Source: Glandiceps talaboti (lineage: Eukaryota; Hemichordata; Enteropneusta; Spengelidae). Taken from it: a DNA stretch of 64,000 nt. The DNA lies in NCBI RefSeq assembly GCF_964340395.1, contig NC_135570.1:16242822-16306821 (forward strand), read 5' to 3'. Each line of letters begins with the position of its first letter. Positions within the stretch are counted from its first letter, which is position 1. Of the stretch, positions 20,050 to 32,154 are shown one piece after another. The notes below the pieces were generated by a model. It was not told where the DNA came from. It searched no databases and worked only from the letters and a program-made list of their open reading frames with translations. A program made the translations under genes and the position numbers.

Positions 20050-20580
20050 AACGATGTTCAAAATGCGAATGAAGGAATATTTGTATCTTATAAACTAGAA
20101 ACCTTAGAAATTATCAAAATTTGAAGATAAATATAAATTCTCAATTTATTTTGGCTGAAATACTACAAAATGACAAATACAAAAATGCTACAAGATCAAG
20201 GTTGCTAATATGAGTAATATCAATCGATCGATCCTTAGATAGGATGATTGTTTAATAATGTAAATGAACTTTCTTGAAGTACAGGCCAGAAAAACAGGAG
20301 AAAAGGAAAAAAGTAACTATCTCGTTCGGAGAGGTAACTGGCGAACCATAAATCTATGTCTGTGATTCCTGTGTCCTCGTGTGATTCTGTGCAATTAAGA
20401 GTAATTTTGTATGTAATGTATAGTTAGCTGAACATTCACTATGTAACGTTGGACATAAAGCGGAGATAGCGACATTGGTGAGAAACAGAGAGCTGAGGTG
20501 ACACGTGTATATATCATTTGATATTTGGTTATTCTTGAAATAAAGCGATATGAGAAAAATACAGAAGTTAATAAAATAAT
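20050..20580. other. Unique AT-rich DNA, no gene seen
   Basis: Short overlapping minus-strand frames near 20,354-20,590 are not accompanied by start or splice context. It ends at the left terminus of the 4.1-kb inverted-repeat region. Confidence 0.4.
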
Positions 20581-20803
20581 CACTATGCATGGGGAAAATC
20601 GCGAGAACCTTTCTGTCTCCCAGACGGAGACTTGGCCTAATGTCCAGTCTTGACGAGTCTGGGCCTAGTGTGGAAGCCCACGAGCGCCCTCTACGGCGAC
20701 TCAGACCATTATAAAGTGACCAGGCGCTTCTTGATGTAGTAAAATCAATACAAGTCTATGCAAGGCGAATATATATCGGATATAATCTGTCTTTGTCTCT
20801 CTA

Positions 20804-20805
<2 letters not shown>

Positions 20806-20889
<84 letters not shown>
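20806..20889. repeat. (GT)n microsatellite
   Basis: About 42 uninterrupted GT units. Confidence 0.98.
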
Positions 20890-20890
<1 letters not shown>

Positions 20891-20926
20891 CTTTCATCTC
20901 TCTTGAAGCAGACAATTTCATATAGA

Positions 20927-20931
<5 letters not shown>

Positions 20932-20974
<43 letters not shown>

Positions 20975-20999
20975 AGGGAGGGAGAGGGGGAGAGAGAGG
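20932..20999. repeat. (GA)n and G-rich microsatellite
   Basis: A GA run grades into GGGAGG repeats. The minus-strand frame of Ser-Leu repeats over it is an artefact. Confidence 0.95.
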
Positions 21000-21498
21000 T
21001 AGATTTGTATCTTTTGTAAATAATTTTTATTTTTCTTTGCCATTCTATTGTACCAATATATTGCTAATGGCGTTCTCGAAATCATATAATCAAGATAAAA
21101 GATAAAAGGGACCAACTTTAACAACAAACAACATAACATTAAGTCAATCTTATATTTATATAGAGTCTGCGAAATGAAGCAAAAGTAGTAAGGGAGCCTT
21201 CAGTATTTACAAGGAGGGAGGGCCGGAGGAAATCACATATGGTTTGTTAAGCTAAATAAAACACGACCCTTCCCCCATTCCCCATTTGTAAAAAGTGACC
21301 CTCCCCTCTGCCCCATTTTGTAAAACATGACCCTCCCCATGACAATTGCATATACTGAAAGTTAATCAATATTCCCATTATATGTATACATACAAATTAA
21401 ATGATTTTGATTCTGTATTACAAAGCAATATTTGTACATATAAAGTGAAAAACAGTAAAAGACTAGTGACCTTTCTCTTATAATCATACACAATCTAG

Positions 21499-21690
21499 TT
21501 AGTATCTAAAACGTGCTTTCCATGTTGTGCATACTCTGCCTGACCTGGTCACTCGTAAAAGTTCCCTGATATCATTGTCATCATCATCACCTTCACTTTC
21601 AGTATTGCCATTATCAGTGTCACTCTAATCTGCCTCACTGTCACTACTTGAGTCAGTACTTGTATCACTGTCCGTGTTCTCTATGACATT
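21499..21690 (-). pseudogene. Acidic C-terminal ORF remnant inside the element
   Basis: On the minus strand the frame reads ENTDSDTSTDSSSDSEAD, one stop, SDTDNGNTESEGDDDDND, then IRELLRVTRSGRVCTTWKAR, FRY and a terminal stop at 21,499-21,501. The frame stays protein-like on both sides of the single in-frame TAG. A TRSGR-type basic tail at the C-terminus is common in invertebrate mobile-element proteins, but I do not assign a family. The poly-Asp codons of the adjoining (CAT)n tract lie one frame away. Confidence 0.45.
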
Positions 21691-21698
21691 CAAACTAT

Positions 21699-21737
21699 AT
21701 CATCATCATCATCATCACCACCATCACCACCACCACC

Positions 21738-21771
<34 letters not shown>

Positions 21772-21778
21772 TCATCAA

Positions 21779-21840
<62 letters not shown>

Positions 21841-21860
21841 ATGCTACCATCATCATCATA
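21699..21860. repeat. (CAT)n / (CAC)n microsatellite
   Basis: About 50 ATC/ACC trinucleotides. It translates as poly-His on the plus strand and poly-Asp/Gly on the minus strand. Neither should be called as a protein by itself. Confidence 0.97.
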
Positions 21861-22454
21861 TTTTAACCAACATTCACGGACAGTGTGAGTGATAAGGTGA
21901 GATGGTACACTCAACAATATGCATCGTTTTATTAAACAATTTTCCAACAATATATGTAGTTTAATTTTTTGTATTTTGGCATGTAAAGTACTCGTAAAAA
22001 TAAATGTTGAGTGCTCATCTCACTTTCACATCTCAAAACACACAAAACAACCCTTACCAAAATGAAACGGTAAAGTATACTTTGAAATGTCAAGTACATT
22101 TCAAGTATACTTAAAATATAAATTTACAATAATTGGATCTTCAATTTGGTCACAAAACTACGGACTGTAAAATGTGACCCTCCCCAAACATTGTAATGCA
22201 AAATATGACCTTCCCTAGAGAACAGGTTTGTAAAATATGACCCCCCCCATTCCTCCGCGCCCACTGTAAATACTGAAGGCTTCCTAAGAAGGCTAAAGAA
22301 AAGAGATAAGCGAAGAGAAAGGGAAGTTGAAGTCATTAAGATACCATACGATATAAGACTCAGCATAGCAGAAATGTGTGCGAGAATTCGAAGCAAAGTA
22401 CGAGAGATTAGAGTTATACTATAAAAGTGACACAAGCTGAGTTTATAAGCTTAC

Positions 22455-23105
22455 GGGAAATTACTTACAAACATCATCAGTTTACTCTGTGGTGTAATGT
22501 AAATTACTTACAAACAACATCAGTTTACTCTGTGGTGTAATGTAAATTACTTACAAACAACATCAGTTTACTCTGTGGTGTAATGTAAATTACTTACAAA
22601 CAACATCAGTTTACTCTGTGGTGTAATGTAAATTACTTACAGACAACATCGGTTTACTCTGTGGTGTAATGTAAATTACTTACAGACAACATCAGTTTAC
22701 TCTGTGGTGTAATGTAAATTACTTACAGACAACATCAGTTTACTCTGTGGTGTAATGTAAATTACTTACAGGCAACATCGGTTTACTCTGTGGTGTAATG
22801 TAAATTACTTACAAACAACATCGGTTTACTCTGTGGTGTAATGTAAATTACTTACAAACAACATCAGTTTACTCTGTGGTGTAATGTAAATTACTTACAG
22901 ACAACAACGGTTTACTCTGTGGTGTAATGTAAATTACTTACAGACAACATCGGTTTACTCTGTGGTGTAATGTAAATTACTTACAGACACCATCGGTTTA
23001 CTCTGTGGTGTAATGTAAATTACTTACAGACAACATCGGTTTACTCTGTGGTGTAATGTAGATTACTTACAAACAACATCAGTTTACTCTGTGGTGTAAT
23101 GTAAA
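22455..23105. repeat. 43-bp minisatellite, 15 copies
   Basis: The unit is TAAATTACTTACAAACAACA, TCAGTTTACTCTGTGGTGTA, ATG. Variation is confined mostly to AAACAAC/AGACAAC and CATCAG/CATCGG, so the array is young. Each unit includes ACTTAC, which on the minus strand is a GTAAGT donor-like sequence. There are no unique spacers, so it is not a CRISPR array. Confidence 0.97.
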
Positions 23106-24300
23106 TGTCGATACATGCTTCATTACAATTTATGTTCTGACATTGTTAGAATTGTTGATTGCATAATAGAGGGTTTCTGTACATTTTATGATACGTATAA
23201 TAAATTGCGTCATCGGATTACTTATAAGTTATATCTCAATACCAGGTTTGAGTTCAGCCCATTGCAAGTGATGGTCAAGTATACAACAGTAAGTAGAATA
23301 ATGTGAGTACCTTTTAATAATGCAGAACAATTGACATCTAAAAAAACATATAAACTGTTTGTGCTCCAGCATTTAAATATAAGATGGAGTTATAGAAGGA
23401 CGTAGCTCTACTCAATATGTAAGAACAGAGATTACAAGATGTACGTATACTAATAAACTGCAAATGAAAGAAGTCAACTTGAAGGATATCAATAAAATTA
23501 AGGTCAGGATTGTTGACAGAGAACATGTGCCAGTCTTGACTTTTTCCTTTATCGTTGGATCTAGTGTAGAATTTGGGTACAAAAAATAAGAATTAACTTC
23601 ACATGAATGTATCCATGCATATACATATTTTGTCAACTGTAAAAGACCAGTCACAATTTTAACCTTTCAGAAACATGTTTTTAAGACCAGAATTTGACAG
23701 GCTTCTGTTTGGAAGACGTTTAAGATGACTGGCTTGCAGGCCTAGGTTAAATTGGTACAAGCTTAAGGCCTAGGTTAAATTGGTACAAGTTCTATTTATT
23801 CAGTGCGACTTTTTACAATGATCAGCCGTCCAAATCTCAAAATCTGATGTCAGTGTGTTCTTTGTTATAAGTGACTGTGATATTTGGAGGAGAGAAGAAC
23901 TTATAACGACATAATGCTTTAGGTACAGAACTATAGGAAGAGGAAAGTGAAATAGATATAGAAATAACGGCAAAAGTTATTGTCAGATGAAAAGAAGGTG
24001 TATTTAAAAATTCAACGATAAGTTATTCATAGAAAATTGATAAATTTAAATAGAAAGGAAGAAATTATGTACAGGAATTTGACGGGGAACGAGAAATATA
24101 TGGGACAAAGAAAGAATGAAGAAAAATGTCAGATGAGAGAAGAAAATTTGACGGAAGAGAGACGGGACTGGGATATAAAGAATGAGAAATAAAAATGAGA
24201 CAAAGAGAGATTGGAAGCAGAGAGACGTTGATTTGAACGGTGGCGAGACAGGACTGGGTGGCAAGGAAATGTTATTGGAAATCAATACGAAATCAATTAC
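23106..24300. other. Unique AT-rich DNA inside the 4.1-kb region
   Basis: A 27-bp direct repeat GGCCTAGGTTAAATTGGTACAAG occurs twice at about 23,739-23,790. No transposase-like frame was found here. Confidence 0.5.
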
Positions 24301-24318
24301 GAAACTCGTAAATTTACT

Positions 24319-24544
<226 letters not shown>

Positions 24545-24708
24545 TGCACAGACAAACGTACATGTGTACAGTTACAGATTGCAGATACTGTTATTGATGG
24601 TACGACATAAGGAAGCCCTTGGTGTAGTAGAGGGCGCTCTTGAGATTTCACTAGGCCAAGTCTCGGGCTAGATCAGAAAAGGTTCTCGATTTTCCCATGT
24701 ATATAGTG

Positions 24709-26515
24709 TTTAATGAAAACGTCCAGCAGTGAGTTATTCCTTCTTCTTCTTTTTTTTTGGTAAGCTTGTTTTATTTTTAACTTCTGTATTTTTTCCTGAA
24801 TTACAGACGTTTGAAATGTCGAAAATGCCCCAAATTCAGCCCTTGTAAAATTTCAACACAAAGAACACGTATCGATGATCAATACCAGAGTTTCTCTGTA
24901 TATCTGCCTGTGCCTATCACTATTTCTGTCTACCTAATAACCTCCCGTACGTCTCATCATTTGTAAGAAATTACAGACCTTGTGAATCCCATTAAAACAG
25001 GGATAAGAGACACCGACCGTGACAACCGCGCGAACTGAATCAGTGAATGGGTTTATTACACAAGTTATTATCTTAAAATTACCACAATCTCCATTGTTAC
25101 AATTTATTTGTTGTGTTTTGTTACGCAAATTGATGACTTTACTGTTTGTTTACAACTTTTATAGTCTTCGATCGGAAAAAAGAACTAGCGGGCAAATCAG
25201 TGTCGTCGAGTCGTAAATATGGTGAGGTGATGGCGAGTTGACATTCCTTCAGTTCGATATATTAATGATATGTTTAGCAATAATCTCTCGATCTCCTTAA
25301 AATACAGAATTCACCGCTTTCAAATTAAAAAAACCCGAGACTAGACATTCGTTACCCTTTCCTTGTATATTTTAATTGTTAAGTTACACTGTACATGCTG
25401 TAAAACGTATCACTTTCCGCCTCATACTTGCGCCTCATTTGCATGATAAAAGATTCACTGTTAGGCGTGGTGCGTTTCTATACACGTACGTACGTACTGT
25501 TCGCTCACTTCTCTCCATCGTCAACAACAGTGTATACGTATCGGATGCTCTATACCTGCGCCTTGTCTATTTTTGAAAACGCAACCGCTGAACGGCAGGA
25601 TAACACTGATAGATAATGTAGATGGAAATAATTTATCAATTTTCCTTCCGAGGGAGTCAATATTTTGAAGGTCAGTATCTCATCACATGTACTTAATCAT
25701 TGGTGCACATTTGTTCTGTTGTTGATGCATTTTAAGTACTCTCACATTCGCATTGTACTTCCGTATGTACATTCATGGACGGAGTCGCTGTTGTGTGAAT
25801 ATTCGCACACCAGAATTAATTTAATATCGAACGCTTTTCTGTTTATCAAGTCAAATTTTAACGAAAGTGGGTTTTAATTTTGAAAAGTGTCCATCGAGCG
25901 ATTTCTCAGGTAACGGTATCGCATGTCGACACCGCACATAGCTCCACGCATCAATGCACACTTGTGACGAGGAAACATTATATCAGATACGTCGCGAATA
26001 TTTTACTGTTGCCGTTTATTGACATGATTCAGATCGCAAAAATACTTCGGTATGAGCATAAAATGTTACACACCTTTGATACCAAAAACGGTGTGTGTGT
26101 GAGAGGCACCGGAAAGGCGTTTGATGTGATGGGGCACATCATCTCTTGTACGCGGCGCGAAGTGATGATGGCTGGCCTGAACATCTGTCCCCGAGTTCAA
26201 AGGGGACACTTGTGAATAAAGAGCTCTTGTTCCACGCCGTGCGTCAACTACCAGGCTTTATTCAGATTGCTATAGTAAAAGCGAGCAACGACAACGTTCT
26301 TTTGTTTGATAGACTCTAAGTCAGCGATAAACTAGATTACGAAATTGAAATTGGTGCCAACCATCAGTTCACATTAGTGAACACACCGTGAATGTTGTTT
26401 ATGTGTACAAAACGATAATACCAGCATTTGTTTTTCACAGACGCAGATTGTCACGTGTCGTTTTTGATGTTTCACTGGACTCGGCCATATGTGAGTCCCC
26501 AATGAAAGAAACCGG
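24709..26515. other. Upstream region of the secreted-protein exon, CpG-bearing
   Basis: Compared with the DNA downstream, CpG is frequent (for example ACCGCGCGAAC, CGTACGTACGTAC, GTACGCGGCGCGAAG). A 111-codon plus-strand frame (25,880-26,215) ends in GHL and has no signal, domain or splice context that I recognise. I treat it as chance. The region may include promoter and regulatory sequence for the exon at 26,599. Confidence 0.4.
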
Positions 26516-26531
26516 AATATATAGATAAATA
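26516..26531 (+). promoter_or_regulatory. Possible TATA element
   Basis: AATATATAGATAAATA lies 68-83 bp upstream of the ATG at 26,599. That spacing would place transcription start near 26,545-26,560 and leave a 5' UTR of about 40-55 nt. In AT-rich DNA such a match can easily be chance. Confidence 0.25.
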
Positions 26532-26598
26532 TCGGACACACCACAAACACAGTACTTTTAGGTGGTTGAGTTGCCACGGTAACAATTTACACTTAGAC

Positions 26599-26671
26599 AT
26601 GCCGGACCTGATTTACAGTCTCATCACTATCATCACACTGTGTGCCTCGCTCCATCTTATACATGCACAAG
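26599..26671 (+). CDS. First exon of a secreted or membrane protein
   Basis: An ATG opens 24 codons beginning MPDLIYSLITIITL and ending HLIHAQ, plus one base (G), and then meets a GGTAAGTGG donor exactly. The peptide has a hydrophobic core (about residues 5-19) and an Ala-X-type cleavage context near HAQ, so it reads as a complete signal peptide. The intron is in phase 1, the usual phase after signal-peptide exons of extracellular multidomain proteins such as Ig- or EGF-domain families. The mature protein is not identifiable from this exon. The next exon is either far downstream or outside the window. Confidence 0.65.
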
Positions 26672-29588
26672 GTAAGTGGTTGCCATAGCAATGACCTCCG
26701 GTATCATTATAAGGAACACCACTCATATTCTATCAAGGAAACCTGTTCATTCAAGTGCATGGTTTGGTAATCACACATCAGAAAAAAACTGGCTTCTTAC
26801 ATTTTTTCCTGTTGGTTGACAAGGATTCATTGCACCTCCTTAAGAAATACACTTCACATATCTACAGCCTCTTGTACTAGAGTGATGAAAGATTTTAGAA
26901 TGTCACATACACAAACAAAAATGACAGACTCAGATGATGGTATCATTTAGTCAAGAAAAAAACTTGTAATAGTTTTATTCATGTACAGATAGGTGTACAG
27001 CTCTGTATTATATTAGTCCTTCAACTGCAGCTGTTGACTTTAAAAAAATCACATATTCATAGAAGTTCTTCCTGTGTATTGATATAAATGAAAACAGTAA
27101 AGATAATGATTGATAAATGCCAGGAAGAGTGTGTCAATTATGAAGTCAAAGTGAAAATAAAAGGATTTCCTTTATCACTCAGACTAAAATTAATATTTTG
27201 ACATAGTGTAATAGCTATTTTAATTATTCATTTTTATAAACTTGATTTAGATGTCATTGACTGAAACATTTTATTTTTTTAAAAAAAGGAGGAAATAAAT
27301 ACTGAGGCTAAATAAAAATTAGTATGATCGATTACTTAGAAGATATGCATCTTTGCTGACATTAAACTGTTTTATGTGGCGCAAGAAAATGTTTTCAAAA
27401 TATGTGTGAACCACAATAAATTTGAAAAAAAGCAAAAGATATAGATATAAATATGAGAGACTCTACCTATTGCAGTGGTTCTGCATCAAAATCCAGAATC
27501 ATAAAAAAAATATTTGGTCATACTTGGGAATTTAGGGTCATATTTTATGGAATGTCTGTGGAAAGAAAAAAAAACCTGATATACATAAATAGAAATACCA
27601 TGATTAAAAAATCTAGCAACACAAATTAATGGCAAGTAGTAAATAATGGCATGACAAACAAATTATATCACAAATTTATTTTTTGAACAAATAGTGTTAG
27701 ACATTCTAAACTGTATGAAAAATCAAGTCAATATTACAATAATATCATGTTAGTAGTAGTGCACGACTTCAATTTGGATCAGGGAACACAATCAATAATT
27801 TAGAGCCACAGGAAATTTGTTTATCCAATTAGAGTATATGGAATCAATGAAAGTATATGTAGTTGAATGGACAGAGAGATTTTGAAAGTTTCGTGGGATA
27901 ATTCTATACAGATAGAAGTTAGTTAGGGTGTGGTCTCTCGTGTTAGTCACCGATAATGCTGAGTAGCCACTTTCACGGATAAAAACTATTGATGTCAAAA
28001 TCCACCAAATTTTATTGACACTAATTTTAACGTCTTCTGTTATACATGTAATGGCTCATTTCATTGTAATGAAATGGAAAATATGGTATTTCTAAAATGT
28101 GATAAATATTGTAATAAAATGTGAAAAGATTTCAGTGTGAGAATTTTAATGGAAAGTTTATAGTAACATTAACATTTGAATTTCATTTTTGCAAAACATT
28201 TATTAGCACAAAATAATAGTCAACTAGTGTTGTGACTATCAAAACTGGCTTCAACTTCAGTTCAGTTCAGTTGCTTCAACTATTTCAAGGCAAAATAAAG
28301 CTATAATTTTAGAAAAAAATTGAAGAATTTTTACTAAATTTCTATTTTGAAATTAAATATTAGAATATTAAATATTAGAATTTGAAATCTGAAAATTGTT
28401 AACAAAGCTGTCAACATAGTTTTGATGTGAGCTGTTATCCAAGGTTTCTGACACATTATATTTCTATAACATAACAATTCAGCATAATGAATGAAAAATG
28501 AAGAAGTGAACAATTTTGACTAAATTTGTATGGAAGTGTCATTGCAATATGAAATCTAAAAAACAGTGAAACAAAGACATTGATGTAGTTTGGATGTAAA
28601 CAGCTCAAAGGTCTTTGTATTTCTGTGGAATTCCAACATTTTGACCCTTGACTCTTGACCTTTCACCCCTGGTTTTAGAAATTGAGTTGTCAACATTTGT
28701 TGTTGTTTTCGCATGACTGGCATAGCTATATAATGGTGACTTAATAAGTCTCACTTTTCTAATATCAATACCTGAATTTCTAAGTGTTCACTTTCACAGT
28801 CTTCTTAACTTTACAAAATTTAGGATAAAACCAAAGCTGCCATTAGCAAAACTCAGAAATATAACTTCTACAACTGTTTCTAAATATATGGTAATAAATT
28901 GCATAGTTTTGGTGCTAATTGAAATTAGGGAACATCTGTCCATTGAAGTAGCTATTTGATATTGTGTAAAAACACATAAAAACAGTTTGTCGGTAAACTT
29001 CAAACACAATAAAACATGTTAGGTGAAGCAATTAAAAAAAATCAATATGTTATATGCAAATTGGGCCACACAGAATAAAAAACTTGTTCAGTCAATTTTA
29101 CCCACATTAAGGGGTTTCTGTCTGTTGTTGTTTTTTATCAGACAATGAAAATGTCTTAAATATTGTGAATAAGGGACTTTAAGGTCTATTAATTATTGCA
29201 AGCAAAAGAATTCAAACTATTTAATACATAAATTGGGATTTGTCAAAATAACCTGTCATGTCGTATCAGCATGGATTCAGAATCAAATTATAAAGAAAGG
29301 TAAGTCAAAAAGAGGAGAAATATCAAAACAATAAAGTAGGTCCCACTAAACCAAAACTTAGAAGAAACTACACTAAAATTCATGCAAACATAGAGTTTAA
29401 AATGTATAGCCTGTATGTTCAGGTTTGATAAAATTTCTAATATGTTATTTTTTTACAATCCTAAGGAAATGGAAAAAAAATATCTTGAGGCAGATTGTTT
29501 AGACACTGCTGCTTTCAATATCTACATGCCATGATTTCTTTAATGTCACATGGATCTGATTTACTCTGTTGGAATTAAATCACAGGAT
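26672..29588 (+). other. Probable first intron, AT-rich, no exon seen
   Basis: The sequence begins with the GTAAGT donor and becomes strongly AT-rich with few CpGs, unlike the upstream side. No splice-flanked open segment stood out. The copy of ACTGAGGC(C)TAAATAAA near 27,301 resembles an end of the AGGCCT repeat family. Confidence 0.5.
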
Positions 29589-30106
29589 CAGTGTTTTGCT
29601 AAGGGCAATATAAGTGGGTAAAATGTACATGGGTTCCCTACATGTACCAGTGTTTGGTTAGGGGTTGTATTTAGTAGGTAAAATGTATCTGAGTTACCCT
29701 GTCATTTTAAAAGGGTTCCCTACCAAAGCTTGCTTAAGAGTGGAAAGTAGGTAAAATCTACCCAAGTTCCGCTCTCAGCTTATTGGGGTTCCCTACCTCT
29801 ACCTGAGTTCCCCAGTCATTTTACCTGGCTTCTGTACCATTGTTTTGTTAAGGGTGGTAAGCAGATAAAATCTACCTGAGTTCCCCAGTCATTTTACCTG
29901 GCTTCCGTACCATTGTTTTGTTAAGGGTGGTAAGTAGGTAAAATCTACCTGAGTTACCCTGTCATTTTACAACTGGTACCCTACCAGTGTTTTGTTAACC
30001 AGGGAGTTTCAATACCAGGGTTCCAAAATAAAATTCCTGTACATAGTGTATTGGAAACTATGCTGCTCTCTGTTACCTGGGTTCCAAAATCCTTGGCAAA
30101 ATACTG
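29589..30106. mobile_element. CAGTGTTTT-family TIR element, internally repeated
   Basis: It starts CAGTGTTTTGCTAAGGG and ends CCTTGGCAAAATACTG, an imperfect inverted match. Between them a module of about 70-75 bp (TGTTTTGTTAAGGGTGGTAA, GTAGGTAAAATCTACC, GAGTTCCCCAGTCATTTTACC) is repeated about six times. The right end (CTGTTACCTGGGTTCCAAAA) matches the right end of the nested copy at 14,652-14,818. No clear target duplication. Confidence 0.7.
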
Positions 30107-30660
30107 ATACATATCAGAATAAAGGAAGGCTTAAAAAAATCAACATTAAAAAGGTAATGCATAGCAAGAGATGCCAGCTGCTATCTGTAAACATACTTAT
30201 TCAAGTTGTATGCATGTTTGTAAGTGCAGTGTAGTACAATGGGTGAAGTACCCTGCCATACATTTGACATGAGTATAGTCTTAGTACAATGACGGCAAGT
30301 CAGCTATTGGATAGTCTGGATGTCAACATGGTTTCTAAGTCGTAATGATACCATACAGGAAGAAGACCAGCTATTGGGTTACTAGTGAACATAGACCATA
30401 GACCTATAATAATAGATCCATGTACAAACACAAACTAAACTATTATTGTGAAATGTTGATATAAGCTGTCATTGATATATAATTATAATGACAGTAGGGT
30501 GGTATCTCTGCATCATCAAAATTTTCCTCAAATGGTCACACCTTCAAACTCATTCAGTATCTTGATAACAAGGTTATCATATCAATTCATAGGTATATCA
30601 ATCAGCACTTATCAAAAGGAAAGACACTCTACAGAGTTAAAAGATATTCTATGGCAATTT
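30107..30660. other. AT-rich DNA, no gene seen
   Basis: Spacer between two copies of the CAGTGTTTT family. The frame at 30,472-30,684 runs into the second copy and is not credible. Confidence 0.4.
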
Positions 30661-30804
30661 TGTTCGGGAACCCAGGTAAAATGACATGGGAACCATGGTA
30701 GATTTTACTACCCTTAACAAAAACACTGGTAGGGACCCATGTAAAATGACTTGGGAACCATGGTAGATTTTATCTACTTGTTTTGCCCTTAGCGAAAAAC
30801 ACTG
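30661..30804. mobile_element. CAGTGTTTT-family fragment, opposite orientation
   Basis: Read from the minus strand it begins CAGTGTTTTTCGCTAAGGGC and contains two modules with AAAATCTACCATGGTTCCC and CATTTTACCTGGGTTCCC. The far end is truncated at about 30,661. Together with 29,589-30,106 it forms an inverted pair about 0.55 kb apart. Confidence 0.7.
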
Positions 30805-31796
30805 TGTATTGTACAGTTTGTAGGGCTTTGAAAATGAAGGCTGAGCATTGCCATAGTTTAATTACCATATTCACTGAGTCTGTACAGTGTGATATCTCAG
30901 TGGTTGAAGAACAAACACAATATAAACCAAATGTACAGGTTTAAATGTTCCTTCTCATAACAATGTTAGCCAAAATCTAATTAAAATAAATGGTTTGTGC
31001 ATCAACAAAGTGATATTACCTTTGCTAACATAAGCCTTAGCACACTTTAATTCAACAATATTCATTCAACTTCAAATATTGCCACAGAGTCAGCTTGTAT
31101 TTTGACAGTGAAATTAAAAAGATTCAATCTTTGTGAATGGAAATTAATTCACATTCATAAATCACTTTCACAGTTTGTCTATTAATTCACAGTCACATTA
31201 ATACACTTTCATATTTTGTAAATAACTAATCTTTGATATGACTGCAAGTAGGTCTCACTGAATAATCTCAAAATTCTGAACCTAAACTGAACTTTGATAT
31301 CAAGCTAAGAGGGGTTGTTTTTTTCGTGTGGTTCAGTGCACTGTTGTCTTTTATCCTATGATATATATACATATATACTTTTAATAGTTCTTTATTTACA
31401 TTCGGTATTGTGTCAATAGTTTCTTTCATAATAATGTGAACAGCTGTGATTTTAACATAAAAGTTACCCTTGAGAAGATAAAAACATGACATTTTCACTG
31501 TTTATTTAGTGATTGGAGTGTTTGAGTACAACATATCAGATCAGAATCATACCTCTGAAATATTATAAAGTTGTATATTACTACAATTATGTTTGTGTAA
31601 TTGTAAGAATAATTCAGATTAAGTGTGTCTGTCAATCATATGTGTCTGAAGCTATAGTTCAGTTTTAAATTTTATCAAAAAAATAAATTATCAATTTGTC
31701 GTTGTCATCATTTGGAGATGACTGTAATGGAGGAAAATTCTAAGTCGATGTAAAATAATTTTCTGTCTTCATTTCCGTCTAATAAAAAAAATTGTG
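30805..31796. other. AT-rich DNA, no gene seen
   Basis: I see no exon, RNA gene or repeat here beyond short A/T runs. Confidence 0.4.
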
Positions 31797-32154
31797 TATT
31801 CAAGAAATTAATTGTTCAATTTCAGAATATGTGGGTTTAGGTAGATTTTATTATTTTATTTTATTTTATTTTATTTTTTTTTCATGTTTGAGTTTCTAGT
31901 TCAGGTTTTCCATTGTTTTCCAAATGGTCTCCAAGCTGTTTATTTCTACCTATCAGATGTATAGCCATTACAGATTGGAAGAATAGTTTTATTTTGTCTT
32001 TTAGTTTCCACATCCACTATTTCTCATGAGACTTCACAATTTTTGCAATTTTATTATCTTTTTCTTGAATACATAAAAAAAAGTTTAGGGTCGTCAGTGA
32101 AAAGCTAGGTGGGGTTTGGTAACTGGAACCAAACAATTATTTTTTTTTAGGCCT
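31797..32154. mobile_element. AGGCCT-family TIR element, copy 1
   Basis: The right end TTTTTTTAGGCCT and the adjacent GGAACCAAACAATT match 36,735-37,007. The left part (TTCAGAATATGTGGGTTTAG, then a TTATTT simple repeat, then GAGTTTCTAGTTCAGG) matches the fragment at 37,738-37,850. The shared middle is GTTTCCACATCCACTATTTC and GTTTAGGGTCGTCAGTGAAA. No reading frame. Confidence 0.65.

Larger units (their letters stand above)
21192..22284. mobile_element. PIF/Harbinger-like element, 1,093 bp
   Basis: The left terminus GGGAGCCTTCAGTATTTACA (21,192-21,211) is matched in inverted form at 22,265-22,284 with one mismatch. TAA is present immediately outside both ends (21,189-21,191 and 22,285-22,287). 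A three-base TAA/TTA duplication with GG-starting termini is the PIF/Harbinger signature. Near both ends TTTGTAAAA and TGACCCTCCCC motifs repeat. The interior has a (CAT)n tract and a short minus-strand acidic coding remnant. It is nested within the larger inverted-repeat region. Confidence 0.75.

Noticed and set aside
21674-21892. Poly-histidine plus-strand frame
   Set aside because: Trinucleotide microsatellite; only the neighbouring minus-strand acidic remnant looks like former coding sequence.
22455-23105. Regular repeats that might suggest a CRISPR array
   Set aside because: The 43-bp units are directly adjacent with no unique spacers, and the context is eukaryotic. The same holds for the 52-bp and 46-bp arrays.
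25880-26215. 111-codon plus-strand frame upstream of the signal-peptide exon
   Set aside because: No recognisable domain, no splice or start context, and composition is not distinctive. Kept only as a remark in the upstream region.
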